In this document: positions 17,956 to 26,196 of the stretch, in pieces
Position numbering within the stretch: position 1 is the first letter of the stretch
Layout: every line of letters starts with the position of its first letter
Source of the DNA: Allofrancisella frigidaquae
Lineage (GTDB): Bacteria; Pseudomonadota; Gammaproteobacteria; Francisellales; Francisellaceae
Length of the DNA: 64,000 nucleotides
Direction of reading: 5' to 3'
Assembly: GCF_012222825.1 (NCBI RefSeq)
Contig: NZ_CP038017.1
Location: 372,001-436,000 of the forward strand
Made by a program: the position numbers and the translations under genes
The notes under the pieces: model-generated
What the model saw: the letters and a program-made list of their open reading frames with translations, nothing else
What the model was told of the DNA's origin: nothing
Databases searched by the model: none

Positions 17956-19908
17956 TTAGTTTGAGTATATATGATATTGTTTATTAAAATACTTACGGCA
18001 ATCTGAACTATTAAGCAATAAAAGTGGGAAATGAGAAGAGAGGTATTTTGAGATTCGATTATGATAACTAACCTCAGTGCATCCTAATATTTTTAAATTT
18101 TTTAATTCTGAAACAAGGGTTACTATATCGTTATCTATATTATAGTTTTCTATAATATATTTACTATATTTACAATTTGAAATATTTAATGACTTTAAAT
18201 GTTTTAGGTTTTTAGCTATAATGTTGAGCCTTTGGTTTTTGATGTCACAACCTGAAAGGTCTAGCGCCCTTAAATATTTTAAATTTGTAGCGATATTTTC
18301 TACTGCTTGGTCTTCAATAAGACAACCTGAAAGGTTTAGTGCTCTCAAATATTTTAAATTTGTAGCAATAACTTCTACTCCTTGCATTCCAATCCTACAA
18401 CCTGAAAGATCTAGAACTCTTAAATGTTTTAAATTAGTAGCGATATCTTTTACTGCTTGGCCTCCAATCTCGCAACCTGAAAGGTTTAGTGCTCTTAGAT
18501 GTTTTAATTTTGTAGCGATATCTTTTACTGCTTGGTTTCCAATCTTACAATCTGAAAGATCTAGCACTTTCAAATTTGGTAACTTTATCGCGATATATAG
18601 CACCGCGTTATATCCAATATTACAACCTGAAAGATTTAGTGTTTCCAAACTTGTAAGTTTATCAATAACATTAAATACGGCGTTATATCCTATTCCACAT
18701 CTTGAGAGATTGAAGGACCTTAAATATTTTAGGTTTGTAGCGATATCTTTTACTGTTTGGTTTCCAATATTACAACCTGAAAGATTTAGTGTTTTTAGAT
18801 GTTTTAATTTTGTAGCTATAATTCTTACTGCTTGGTCCGTAAGGTTACAACTTGAAAGATCTAACACCTCCAAATTTTGGATTTCAGATATACCAAAAGC
18901 CGCAGGTAATATATCTATACTACGCTTTAAAAGACCTGAGAGGTTAAGTGATTTCAAGTTTTTTTGGCTAATTAACACTGCAAGGAGGTCAAAATACTTA
19001 ATTTTACAACCTGAAAGATCTAGCGCTTCCAAATTTTTTAAATTGTTAAAGAAACTTGAGTGTATAGTACAATCTGAATGGGTTAACTCTTTTAAGAACG
19101 TAAGTTTATTATTTATATTGGATAACCCAAGTATTCCAGTCTTACGAACTGAAAGATTTAGCACTTTCAACTGTTTTAATTGTGTAGCTATAATTTCTAC
19201 TCCTTGGTATTCAATAAGACAACCTGAAAGGTCGAGCACTTGTAGTTTTTTTAGCCCTCTGGCAATATTAGATGCCCCACTCTCACTGATATTACAATCC
19301 GAAAGGTTTAGTGATACTAATTTTTTTAGTTTATTAGCAATACCAAATGCTCCACCATTTCCAATATTGCAGCCTGAAAGGTTAAGTGATTCAAGATTTG
19401 ATAGTTTACTAGTAATTGCAATAAGTCCGTCACCATCTTCATTATCCACATAACCTGCGAGGTTTAAAGATTCTAGAAATGGTAATTTGTCAGCAATAGC
19501 TTCTACTCCTACATGGGTGATATTGCAATCTGAAAGATTGAGGGTTTTCAAATCTGTTAGGTTCTTAGTAATAAGCTCTACTTCTTTATCACCAATATTG
19601 CAACTTGAGAGCTCTAGCGAAGTTAGATTTTCTGCTAGGTTGGCAATAGCTTCTATTCCTCTGTGTCCAATATAACAATTTGAAAGTTTTAGCGACCTTG
19701 TTTCTCTCAGGTACCAAGGAATAGACATTATACTGATATCTCCGATATTACAATCTGAAAGGTAGAGTTCGGTTATAGTATTTTTCTTAGCTTCAGTTTC
19801 GTATTTAAGCTTTGTTAAAATTTCCTCACCAGATGAGCCGCTATAAGATAAGCTTATAGACTGACAGAAGCTACCACTTTTACTCTCTTTTTTATCACTA
19901 CATATCAT
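17956..19908 (-). CDS. leucine-rich-repeat protein, ribonuclease-inhibitor type
   Basis: After a short N-terminal cap (about 1-45) this 650-residue protein is built from about 22 leucine-rich repeats of 24-28 residues. The consensus is LxxLNLSGCNIGxxAVxxIAxxLKx, which is the RI-like (eukaryote-style) LRR class, and a non-repeat tail of about 50 residues follows. No signal peptide, membrane helix or catalytic domain is seen. Several repeats near the C-terminal third are almost identical at DNA level, which favours recombination. RI-type LRR proteins in intracellular bacteria often bind host proteins, but secretion is not shown here. It converges on ftsW with 6 bases between stops. Confidence 0.88.
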   Translation of the reverse strand: MICSDKKESKSGSFCQSISLSYSGSSGEEILTKLKYETEAKKNTITELYLSDCNIGDISIMSIPWYLRETRSLKLSNCYIGHRGIEAIANLAENLTSLELSSCNIGDKEVELITKNLTDLKTLNLSDCNITHVGVEAIADKLPFLESLNLAGYVDNEDGDGLIAITSKLSNLESLNLSGCNIGNGGAFGIANKLKKLVSLNLSDCNISESGASNIARGLKKLQVLDLSGCLIEYQGVEIIATQLKQLKVLNLSVRKTGILGLSNINNKLTFLKELTHSDCTIHSSFFNNLKNLEALDLSGCKIKYFDLLAVLISQKNLKSLNLSGLLKRSIDILPAAFGISEIQNLEVLDLSSCNLTDQAVRIIATKLKHLKTLNLSGCNIGNQTVKDIATNLKYLRSFNLSRCGIGYNAVFNVIDKLTSLETLNLSGCNIGYNAVLYIAIKLPNLKVLDLSDCKIGNQAVKDIATKLKHLRALNLSGCEIGGQAVKDIATNLKHLRVLDLSGCRIGMQGVEVIATNLKYLRALNLSGCLIEDQAVENIATNLKYLRALDLSGCDIKNQRLNIIAKNLKHLKSLNISNCKYSKYIIENYNIDNDIVTLVSELKNLKILGCTEVSYHNRISKYLSSHFPLLLLNSSDCRKYFNKQYHIYSN

Positions 19909-20098
19909 TTAATAATATTAACTTAGTTATATTTGTTTTTATTATTATTTAATAATACATAAATTTTTTTAAAAAGTAATTTTTTTGTAAATTTTTATAT
20001 AAAATTTTAATTTAAATATAAATTTTCATATTAATAAAATGTAGTCATTTAATTTATTTTTATGAACGAGAAATTAACTAAAAGTAAGTCATATTCTG

Positions 20099-20368
20099 AT
20101 GGAGCTAATACAGGAATATTGCCCACAAAAGGCTTAACATTACCATTTATAAAGTTACGGTGGTAGTAGTTTGTTGATTATGTGTTACACAATAGGTATT
20201 TTGCTTAGAATTGACTTTGAAAACAAGCTTTTAGCAGATACTATAAACCCAAAGTATGTTTATAAAAAAAGTAAAGTTTAGTTCTTATTAGTTTGAGTAT
20301 ATATGATATTGTTTATTAAAATACTTACGGCAATCTGAACTATTAAGCAATAAAAGTGGGAAATCAGA
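20099..20368. repeat. direct duplication of ftsW 3' end plus LRR gene 3' end
   Basis: Bases from about 20099 to 20368 repeat about 17768-18036 almost letter for letter. They include the last 60 or so codons of ftsW, the 6-base gap and the end of the LRR gene. A few substitutions and one inserted A (ATAAAGTTACGG versus ATAAGTTACGG) put the ftsW copy out of frame. The copy is therefore not functional as coding sequence. Similarity continues more weakly into the decayed LRR sequence to the right. The end points are approximate because I compared by eye. Confidence 0.9.
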
Positions 20369-20700
20369 AGCAGGGTGTCTTGAGATTTGATTATGATAAT
20401 TAACGTCCGTGCATCCTAATATTTTTAATTTTGGAATAAGATTTGTTATTTCATGATCGATAACACCACTTTCTATATTATATTCACAATGTGAAATATT
20501 TAGTGACTTTAAACGTTTTAGGTTTGTAGCTATAATGTTGAGCTTTTGGTCGTTAATGTAACAACTTGAAAGATCTAGTGCTCTTAAATTTTTAAGTTAG
20601 TAACGATATCTTCTACTGCTTTGTCTCTAATATATAACCTGAAAGTGAAAGGTTGAGTGATTTGAGATTTGTCGTTAGTGACAATATAATCAACTCTGCT
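20285..20700 (-). pseudogene. truncated, decayed LRR gene copy
   Basis: On the minus strand this stretch still encodes recognisable LRR fragments, such as the tail beginning LGCTDV-like and repeats reading LKSLNIS, SSCYI and LSLSG. It is interrupted by frameshifts (around 20598 and 20640) and has no start. It is the counterpart of the last three to four repeats and tail of the intact LRR gene at 17956-19908. It looks like a remnant of a tandem LRR paralogue whose end was homogenised with, or duplicated from, the intact copy. Confidence 0.75.
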
Positions 20701-20924
20701 TATTGCTGTCACTTTTACGTTAATCTCAAGTTAGTTGTTTTAACGATAAATTCAATAAAATTTATAAAACATATATTAAGCTTGTTTAAAATAAAGTGTG
20801 GAATAAATTTTTAAATTTAACACAATATAACGATTTAACTTGAGAATAAATTTTTTTATTTTAAAATATAAGAATAATTTGTTGTAAAAATAAATGCGTT
20901 AATTACAATAATGAGGGCTGTGTT

Positions 20925-22235
20925 ATGAATAAAAAATTAATAGGAGCAATGGCTATTATGCTGGCATTAGCTTCACTGTTAAATAGCTGCACACAGGAGG
21001 AGCACAGTGAGCAGCAGATATTAACAAATTGTCAAGGTATAATTTGCAGTATAGAATTAGATAATGTTGACCTGCTTAGATATACAAATGTAGTAGGCAA
21101 ATCTGTGGATAAGGTACTAAAGCAAGAGGCTGTATCTGAGCCAAGATATAACATAACTTGGGTTATGTCAGATGGTCAGTTTGCTACAGACCAACAGTTA
21201 AGTGATAATGATTTAGCAACATGTAATGGTGATTGTACATATGACTCTAATCCGACCAGCTGGATATTTAATTCAGTAGGCTCACATCAGATTGGTGTTT
21301 CTGGGACGCTAACAAATCCAGATGGTTCTATTGAAAAAATTGATTTAGTAAAAACAGTAAATATTAATTATGGTAAAGCTAAAATAGAATCTGAGGTTAT
21401 AGGGAGCTCTGTATTAGACTATAAATTTACAGCTAATATAACAGATACAGGTATACCAGATGATGCAACCTTTACTTGGAAAGTAGATGGTACTGAAATC
21501 GGTACAGGCCAAGAGATAGATTATCTTTTTCCAAACATAAATACAACCTATAATGTAACTTTGGAGGTTTCTGTGGATGGAGAAGTAGTAACGACATCTA
21601 CAAAAAATATAACTACTGGGACAGTTGTAGCACCACGATTAAGTAGTTCTCGATTTGGATTTTTAGATTATTCCTTATCGGTAGATTTAGCAGGTACTGG
21701 GATAACTGATGCTTGGACACTACAGTGGAGTTCAAATCCATCATCGGCAACATTTTCTGCACCTACATCAGCTTATACAAATGTAACATTTGATAATTAT
21801 AATACAACTTATACTGTAACATTGACAGCTACACCACCAGGTGGTTCCGGAGCTGTAACAGCTGCTACTCCCATCAATACAGGAGACGCTTTCGTACCAA
21901 AAATGACTATGGTAGGCGGTAATTATTCTCAGATAGCATCAAGCGGAGTCGGTGAGGTTACAGGTATTACTTGGGTAAATACTGGAAGTGCAATTACTTT
22001 TACGTGTCCAAGTGGTTATGGGATTTTAGCTTCAGTCCTTTCTCCAACTCCGGGTAATAAGGTAGAGGATAGTTATCCTGGTCGGGACGCGGCATTTTTT
22101 CTAAGACAAGATGGCGGAGTATATGTTGATGATTTTTACGATATGGACTGGTTAGGATACACCAATAGCTATAGTGAGAGTGGAATGTCAACTCCTATAA
22201 CTGGTGTTACATGTAACGAAGTGTTTGAAACTTAA
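20925..22235 (+). CDS. lipoprotein with PKD/Ig-like domains
   Basis: This 436-residue protein has a lipoprotein signal peptide with lipobox LLNSC, placing the lipidated cysteine near residue 22. The exported part has at least two or three beta-sandwich repeats of PKD type. Typical pieces are 'FTWKVDGTEIGTG....YLFPNINTTYNVTLEV' (about 183-220) and 'WTLQWSSNPSSATFS....NYNTTYTVTLTATPPGG' (about 264-310). The last 100 residues are a separate, Gly/Ser/Tyr-rich domain I cannot name. It is probably surface or periplasm facing and might bind carbohydrate or protein. It is a single gene with a GAGGGCTGTGTT spacer before ATG. It sits next to the LRR remnant in an accessory stretch. Confidence 0.85.
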   Translation: MNKKLIGAMAIMLALASLLNSCTQEEHSEQQILTNCQGIICSIELDNVDLLRYTNVVGKSVDKVLKQEAVSEPRYNITWVMSDGQFATDQQLSDNDLATCNGDCTYDSNPTSWIFNSVGSHQIGVSGTLTNPDGSIEKIDLVKTVNINYGKAKIESEVIGSSVLDYKFTANITDTGIPDDATFTWKVDGTEIGTGQEIDYLFPNINTTYNVTLEVSVDGEVVTTSTKNITTGTVVAPRLSSSRFGFLDYSLSVDLAGTGITDAWTLQWSSNPSSATFSAPTSAYTNVTFDNYNTTYTVTLTATPPGGSGAVTAATPINTGDAFVPKMTMVGGNYSQIASSGVGEVTGITWVNTGSAITFTCPSGYGILASVLSPTPGNKVEDSYPGRDAAFFLRQDGGVYVDDFYDMDWLGYTNSYSESGMSTPITGVTCNEVFET

Positions 22236-22412
22236 AATACAGCCTAGAATTTAAGGAATAGGAATAGTGACATTTTACGATATTCTACTTACATTTTTTA
22301 GTTCCTTATAAGTTTATTTTGTTCGTCAAAATCTAATAAACTACATCTGGAACTCTCTTTCAACTATTTTATAACTTTGAGACTACAATTTAAGAAATTA
22401 CAATACATTTCT

Positions 22413-23156
22413 CTAAATCGAATAATACAACAAAGCCAAAGGACTAAAATCTATAGCCTCCTTAAAAGGATTATTAACTTTTTTGAGGTGTTTTTTGAGC
22501 ATTTTGTAGTGAATTTTATTTATCTTTTCTAGAGGTTTATATTTGTTATCTAGTTTAACTGGTTTGTAATTACTTAACCATTGTAGAGCAATTTGGTCAA
22601 ATTCAGTTTTAGATATGTTAGGTATTATCCTTTCATCAAAAATTATATGATTATAAAAATGTTTAGGTATACAAAAAATATGTCTGATTATTTCATTATT
22701 AGCATTTGATTGTTTTACATCATCAATGTTTACATCATTAAAATTATTTAAAAAAAGGGCTTTAAGAGTTTCTATACCTAAGAAATTGTTGTAAATATGA
22801 AAATAAAAGTCTCTCTCAGTTTTGCTACTATTTTCTATTGAATAGCTGATATCTGCTGTCAGGTGTTTATATAATATCTTTTTATCAAAGATTTCAGCTA
22901 ATTTTTTTAGTTGTGGTGAGGATATGGTTCTATCATCTTTTAAGCTATTTATTTCCTTTAACCACCAGTTCATTTTTTCATTAGCAACTTCAATATTATT
23001 ATACAGCTCTGTGCAAGATATAATTTGCGATTTTATTTGATCCAATAAGTAAAGTATTTCTTTTTTACCATCATTAAGTTTACGGTAAGCGAAGTATACA
23101 ACACTTCCGTAGTTTGGTAATTTATCAGTTGGATAATGAAAATAGTTATATTGCAT
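22413..23156 (-). CDS. possible squalene/phytoene-synthase-fold protein
   Basis: With the start chosen here the protein is 247 residues and mostly helical. The N-terminal half resembles the squalene/phytoene synthase superfamily: 'SVVYFAYRKL' in place of 'S..FalrfLP' and 'EKMNWWLKEINSL' (about 55-67) in place of the common 'kl.WWreel'. The Asp-rich DxxxD catalytic motifs are not evident, so it may be an enzyme-dead NDUFAF6-like member. I prefer the ATG at 23156, two bases after the ubiG stop with an AAAAGG ribosome site, over an in-frame ATG at 23171 inside ubiG. It is coupled to ubiG, which hints at quinone or membrane lipid biology. Confidence 0.6.
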   Translation of the reverse strand: MQYNYFHYPTDKLPNYGSVVYFAYRKLNDGKKEILYLLDQIKSQIISCTELYNNIEVANEKMNWWLKEINSLKDDRTISSPQLKKLAEIFDKKILYKHLTADISYSIENSSKTERDFYFHIYNNFLGIETLKALFLNNFNDVNIDDVKQSNANNEIIRHIFCIPKHFYNHIIFDERIIPNISKTEFDQIALQWLSNYKPVKLDNKYKPLEKINKIHYKMLKKHLKKVNNPFKEAIDFSPLALLYYSI

Positions 23157-23157
23157 T

Positions 23158-23859
23158 TTATACCTTTTCAAAAGCTACTATGTAATTAACATCGGCGTTT
23201 TTACCCAGTTTAAAAGAATCAGTAATAGGGTTATAGTGAATGCCAATTATTTCTAAAGGTTTAAAACCATATTTTTCGGCTACTTTTATTAGCTCATAGG
23301 GCCTTATAAACTTGTTGTACTGATGAGTGCCTTTGGGCACTATTTTTAAAATGTGTTCAGCTGCTACTATCGATAATAGATAGGATTTAAGGTTTCTATT
23401 TAACGTTGAGGCAAAAAATAAACTTCCTTGTTTAGCAAGTTTGGATATCGAGGTTACCACGCTCTCAGGATCTGGAACGTGTTCTAACATTTCCATACAT
23501 GTAATAACGTCAAACTGATCCTCTGTAACTGCAGCAAACTCTTCTATAGTTGAGTTTATATAGTTTATGTCCAGATTATTACTTTTAGCATGCCCTTTGG
23601 CCACACTTATGGCTTCACCTGAGGCATCAAGACCATAAACTTTATTGTTTTTTGTGACAAGTGACTCTGTAAGAATTCCACCACCACAGCCTATATCAAA
23701 AACTTTTTTATTATCAAAAGTAGTATGTTGTTTTATAAATTCTAAACGTAAAGGATTAATTTGGTGTAAGGTCTTTAGCTCACCATTTGGATCCCACCAA
23801 CCGTTTGCTAAGCGTGAAAATTTATCCACTTCATTGTTATCTAAGTTATTCATGGCCAC
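23158..23859 (-). CDS. ubiG: ubiquinone biosynthesis O-methyltransferase UbiG
   Basis: This 233-residue SAM-dependent methyltransferase performs both O-methylations in ubiquinone synthesis. The family signature WWDPNGELKTLHQINPLRLE (about 17-37) is complete. Motif I is VFDIGCGGGILTE (about 54-66), followed by 'YGLDASGEAI', 'DVITCMEMLEHVPDP' (about 115-129) and the 'STLNRNLKSYL..IV.AEHIL...P.GTH.Y.KFI.P' C-terminal block. It is transcribed divergently from mlaA and is followed by the putative SQS/PSY-fold gene. Confidence 0.97.
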   Translation of the reverse strand: MAMNNLDNNEVDKFSRLANGWWDPNGELKTLHQINPLRLEFIKQHTTFDNKKVFDIGCGGGILTESLVTKNNKVYGLDASGEAISVAKGHAKSNNLDINYINSTIEEFAAVTEDQFDVITCMEMLEHVPDPESVVTSISKLAKQGSLFFASTLNRNLKSYLLSIVAAEHILKIVPKGTHQYNKFIRPYELIKVAEKYGFKPLEIIGIHYNPITDSFKLGKNADVNYIVAFEKV

Positions 23860-24001
23860 TAAAGCTATAGATTTTTTTAAAATACTTGAACCAATGATAT
23901 CAAAGATCAGCTATTAAGAAAATTTTTATTAGAGTTTTGGGACTTAATTTACTATAATTGGTAGGTTGTGTTTTTACTAACTATAAAAAGAGATAAGCTT
24001 A

Positions 24002-25108
24002 ATGAAGTTGATAAATTTTATATTATTACTTTCAGCAGTTGGAATAACAATTAGTGGTTGTTCTAATATGAAAACTACAAAGGATAAGCGAGACCCTTTT
24101 GAAAACTATAACAGAGGCATGTATTCTTTTAATGATAAAGCTTATGATGCTCTCACTCCAGTTGCGAAAGGTTATGATTATGTGATGCCAGATTCTGTAC
24201 AAACAGGAATTTTTAATATGTTTCAGAACCTGCTTGAACCTGCAAGAGTAGTCAATGATATGTTTCAGGGGCAGTTAAGCTATGCTGGTGATGATAGTAT
24301 TAGGTTTTTAACAAATACAACTTTTGGGGTTTTAGGTTTCTTTGATGTAGCAGATGATTGGTTTGGTAAGCAGATGAGATACCATCAAAGTTTTGCTGTA
24401 ACTTTACATAAGTGGGGTGTCTATGATGAGAATGAAGCATCTCCTTATGTTGTTTGGCCACTTTTAGGTCCAGGCACTTTAGAGGATGTAGCAAATGGTG
24501 TGGATGCTTTGTTTAATCCTCTTACGTATGTATTTTTCTTCGCGCCAATTGGTACAGCAGCATCGTATATAGTAACCTGGGGTATATATGGAACCTACCA
24601 AATTAACCAAGGAGTGGCTTACTTACCAGCATACTCTAATTTAAAAGAAGTTTCGATAGATCCATATATAGCTATGCGTAATGCGTATTTACAAAACTAT
24701 GACTATGGTATGGCAAAGATTCTTAAACAAGAACTAAAAGCAGATAGTGATGCTCTAGAGACAGATAAGGCTGTACTTGGTGTTTTAGGTTACGAGGGTG
24801 ACAATGTGGCGTCACAAATGGCATCAAGTGGGAATGTGTCTACGAATAAATCTGTAGAACCGCCTATGATGCTTAAGAGTAAGTTAGATAAAATAAATGA
24901 AGCTTCTCAGGTGGATGAAGCTTTTGATCAGAGCTACTCTAATGATAGCAAAGTTATTGACTTGGCTAACTTAGATGGTGACACTAAAGCAAATGATATT
25001 GATGAGTCTAAAGATATAAGCATCCAGCTTCGTAATGCAAAAGCTGAGTTACCTGGTAATGCTGATGATCCCCAAACCCTAATCCAAACAATAAAAGAGC
25101 AAGACTAA
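24002..25108 (+). CDS. mlaA: MlaA (VacJ) outer-membrane lipoprotein with C-terminal extension
   Basis: This 368-residue protein has a lipoprotein signal (ISGCS, Cys near 20). The MlaA/VacJ domain follows: 'DPFE.YNRGMYSFND.....L.PVAKGYDYVMPDSVQTGI.N.F.NL.EP' (about 31-85), 'D..RF..NT.FG..G..DVA' and the 'YVVWPLLGPGTLED' motif (about 147-160). MlaA removes misplaced phospholipids from the outer leaflet with the Mla pathway. The family domain ends near 245, and the remaining 120 or so acidic residues are a low-complexity extension absent in E. coli MlaA. It converges with dprA, the two stops overlapping in CTAA. Confidence 0.95.
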   Translation: MKLINFILLLSAVGITISGCSNMKTTKDKRDPFENYNRGMYSFNDKAYDALTPVAKGYDYVMPDSVQTGIFNMFQNLLEPARVVNDMFQGQLSYAGDDSIRFLTNTTFGVLGFFDVADDWFGKQMRYHQSFAVTLHKWGVYDENEASPYVVWPLLGPGTLEDVANGVDALFNPLTYVFFFAPIGTAASYIVTWGIYGTYQINQGVAYLPAYSNLKEVSIDPYIAMRNAYLQNYDYGMAKILKQELKADSDALETDKAVLGVLGYEGDNVASQMASSGNVSTNKSVEPPMMLKSKLDKINEASQVDEAFDQSYSNDSKVIDLANLDGDTKANDIDESKDISIQLRNAKAELPGNADDPQTLIQTIKEQD

Positions 25109-26196
25109 GATAGTTGTCCTCTGGTGTATCCACCGGGCACTGTTTCAACAAGAGATTTCATTTCTAGTTCAAATAGTATCTCACTAATTTTATGGTAAGG
25201 TAAACAAGTATTATTAATGATTTGGTCAATAGTGGTTAGACTGGTATTGATACTATTAAGAACTGCTTTTTGCTCATCACTAATTTCTATAGTATCGAAA
25301 GTATTAATAATTCTAGGGCTATTATTGATATTTAGTTCTTCTAGGATGTCAGAAGCATTACTAACTAATTTTGCACCTTTTTTTATTAGTTCATTACAAC
25401 CACTACTTGAGGTATTAAAAATGCTTCCAGGAACTGCAAATACTTCTTTATTTTGCTCAAGTGCTAGCTCAGCAGTAATTAAAGAGCCACTTTTTTGTGC
25501 TGCTTCAACTACTAAAACACCTTTAGACAAAGCGCTAATTATTCTATTTCTTTGCGGAAAATTGTGTCTAAGAGGCTCTACTCCAAGGCTAAATTCAGAA
25601 ATAATAAGACCTTGGTTAGATAGGATATTTTGGTGTAAGATGGTATTAGATTTAGGGTAAATAACATCAATGCCTGTGCCTATAACTGCTATGGTTTTAA
25701 GATTATTCTCCAAAGCGTACTGGTGCGCCAAAGTGTCAATACCATAAGCTAAGCCACTGGTTATAGTTATGTTGTGATAAGCTAGATCACTAATGATTTT
25801 CTGTGTAACATTTTTTCCATAATTAGTGTGATTACGAGCCCCGACAATAGCTAGTTGGTAAGTATCAAGTAAATCAACATTACCCAAACAATATAATACT
25901 ATAGGCGGATTAGAAATTTGCTTTAGTTCAAAAGGATATTTTTTATCAAAATACGTTACCAGAGAGTTGCTTGATTTGCTTAGCCACTTATTAACTTTGT
26001 CCAAATATGGTAAATATTTTTTCTCTACTAAGTAATCTAAAGTTTCTTTATGGAGAGATAATTGTTTTTGATAGTGTGATGGGCTATTTACCAAATCCTC
26101 CAAATCAATACCGTTACTAATAGCAGCATTAAAGCGACTATTACCAAAGTAAGGAGATATAGTTAGTATTAGGCAATTTTTTGTTGTAGTTTTCAT
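25105..26196 (-). CDS. dprA: DNA-processing protein DprA
   Basis: This 363-residue Smf/DprA-family protein loads RecA on incoming single-stranded DNA during natural transformation. The Rossmann-like core shows VGARNHTNYGK (about 137-147), 'TSGLAYGIDTLAHQ' (about 160-173), 'AVIGTGIDVIYP' (about 184-195), 'ISEF..G..P....FP.RNRIISALS' and 'VVEAA..SGSLITAE.A.......FAVPG'. The C-terminal winged-helix domain (about 300-363) is also present. Length is near E. coli DprA (374). Its ATG overlaps the stop of the upstream OmpA-type lipoprotein gene, so the pair is coupled. Confidence 0.96.
   Translation of the reverse strand: MKTTTKNCLILTISPYFGNSRFNAAISNGIDLEDLVNSPSHYQKQLSLHKETLDYLVEKKYLPYLDKVNKWLSKSSNSLVTYFDKKYPFELKQISNPPIVLYCLGNVDLLDTYQLAIVGARNHTNYGKNVTQKIISDLAYHNITITSGLAYGIDTLAHQYALENNLKTIAVIGTGIDVIYPKSNTILHQNILSNQGLIISEFSLGVEPLRHNFPQRNRIISALSKGVLVVEAAQKSGSLITAELALEQNKEVFAVPGSIFNTSSSGCNELIKKGAKLVSNASDILEELNINNSPRIINTFDTIEISDEQKAVLNSINTSLTTIDQIINNTCLPYHKISEILFELEMKSLVETVPGGYTRGQLS

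Larger units (their letters stand above)
19909..20924. other. gene-poor interval holding the LRR/ftsW duplication
   Basis: This 1016-base interval starts with about 150 bases of extremely AT-rich DNA upstream of the LRR gene and continues with the duplicated ftsW/LRR ends and the LRR remnant. It finishes with about 220 bases of AT-rich DNA before the lipoprotein gene, which should hold its promoter. A chimeric frame begins at ATG 20062 (MNEKLTKSKSYSDG) and runs into the ftsW copy, where it stops after the inserted A. I do not count it as a gene. Confidence 0.6.

Noticed and set aside
18221-19453. Long plus-strand frame of 410 codons opposite the LRR gene
   Set aside because: It is the complement of the regular LRR repeats, whose codon pattern leaves the opposite frame open. 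It has no ribosome site or protein-like features.
20062-20170. Frame starting MNEKLTKSKSYSDG that continues into the ftsW copy
   Set aside because: It runs into the duplicated ftsW tail and stops right after the inserted base. It looks accidental.
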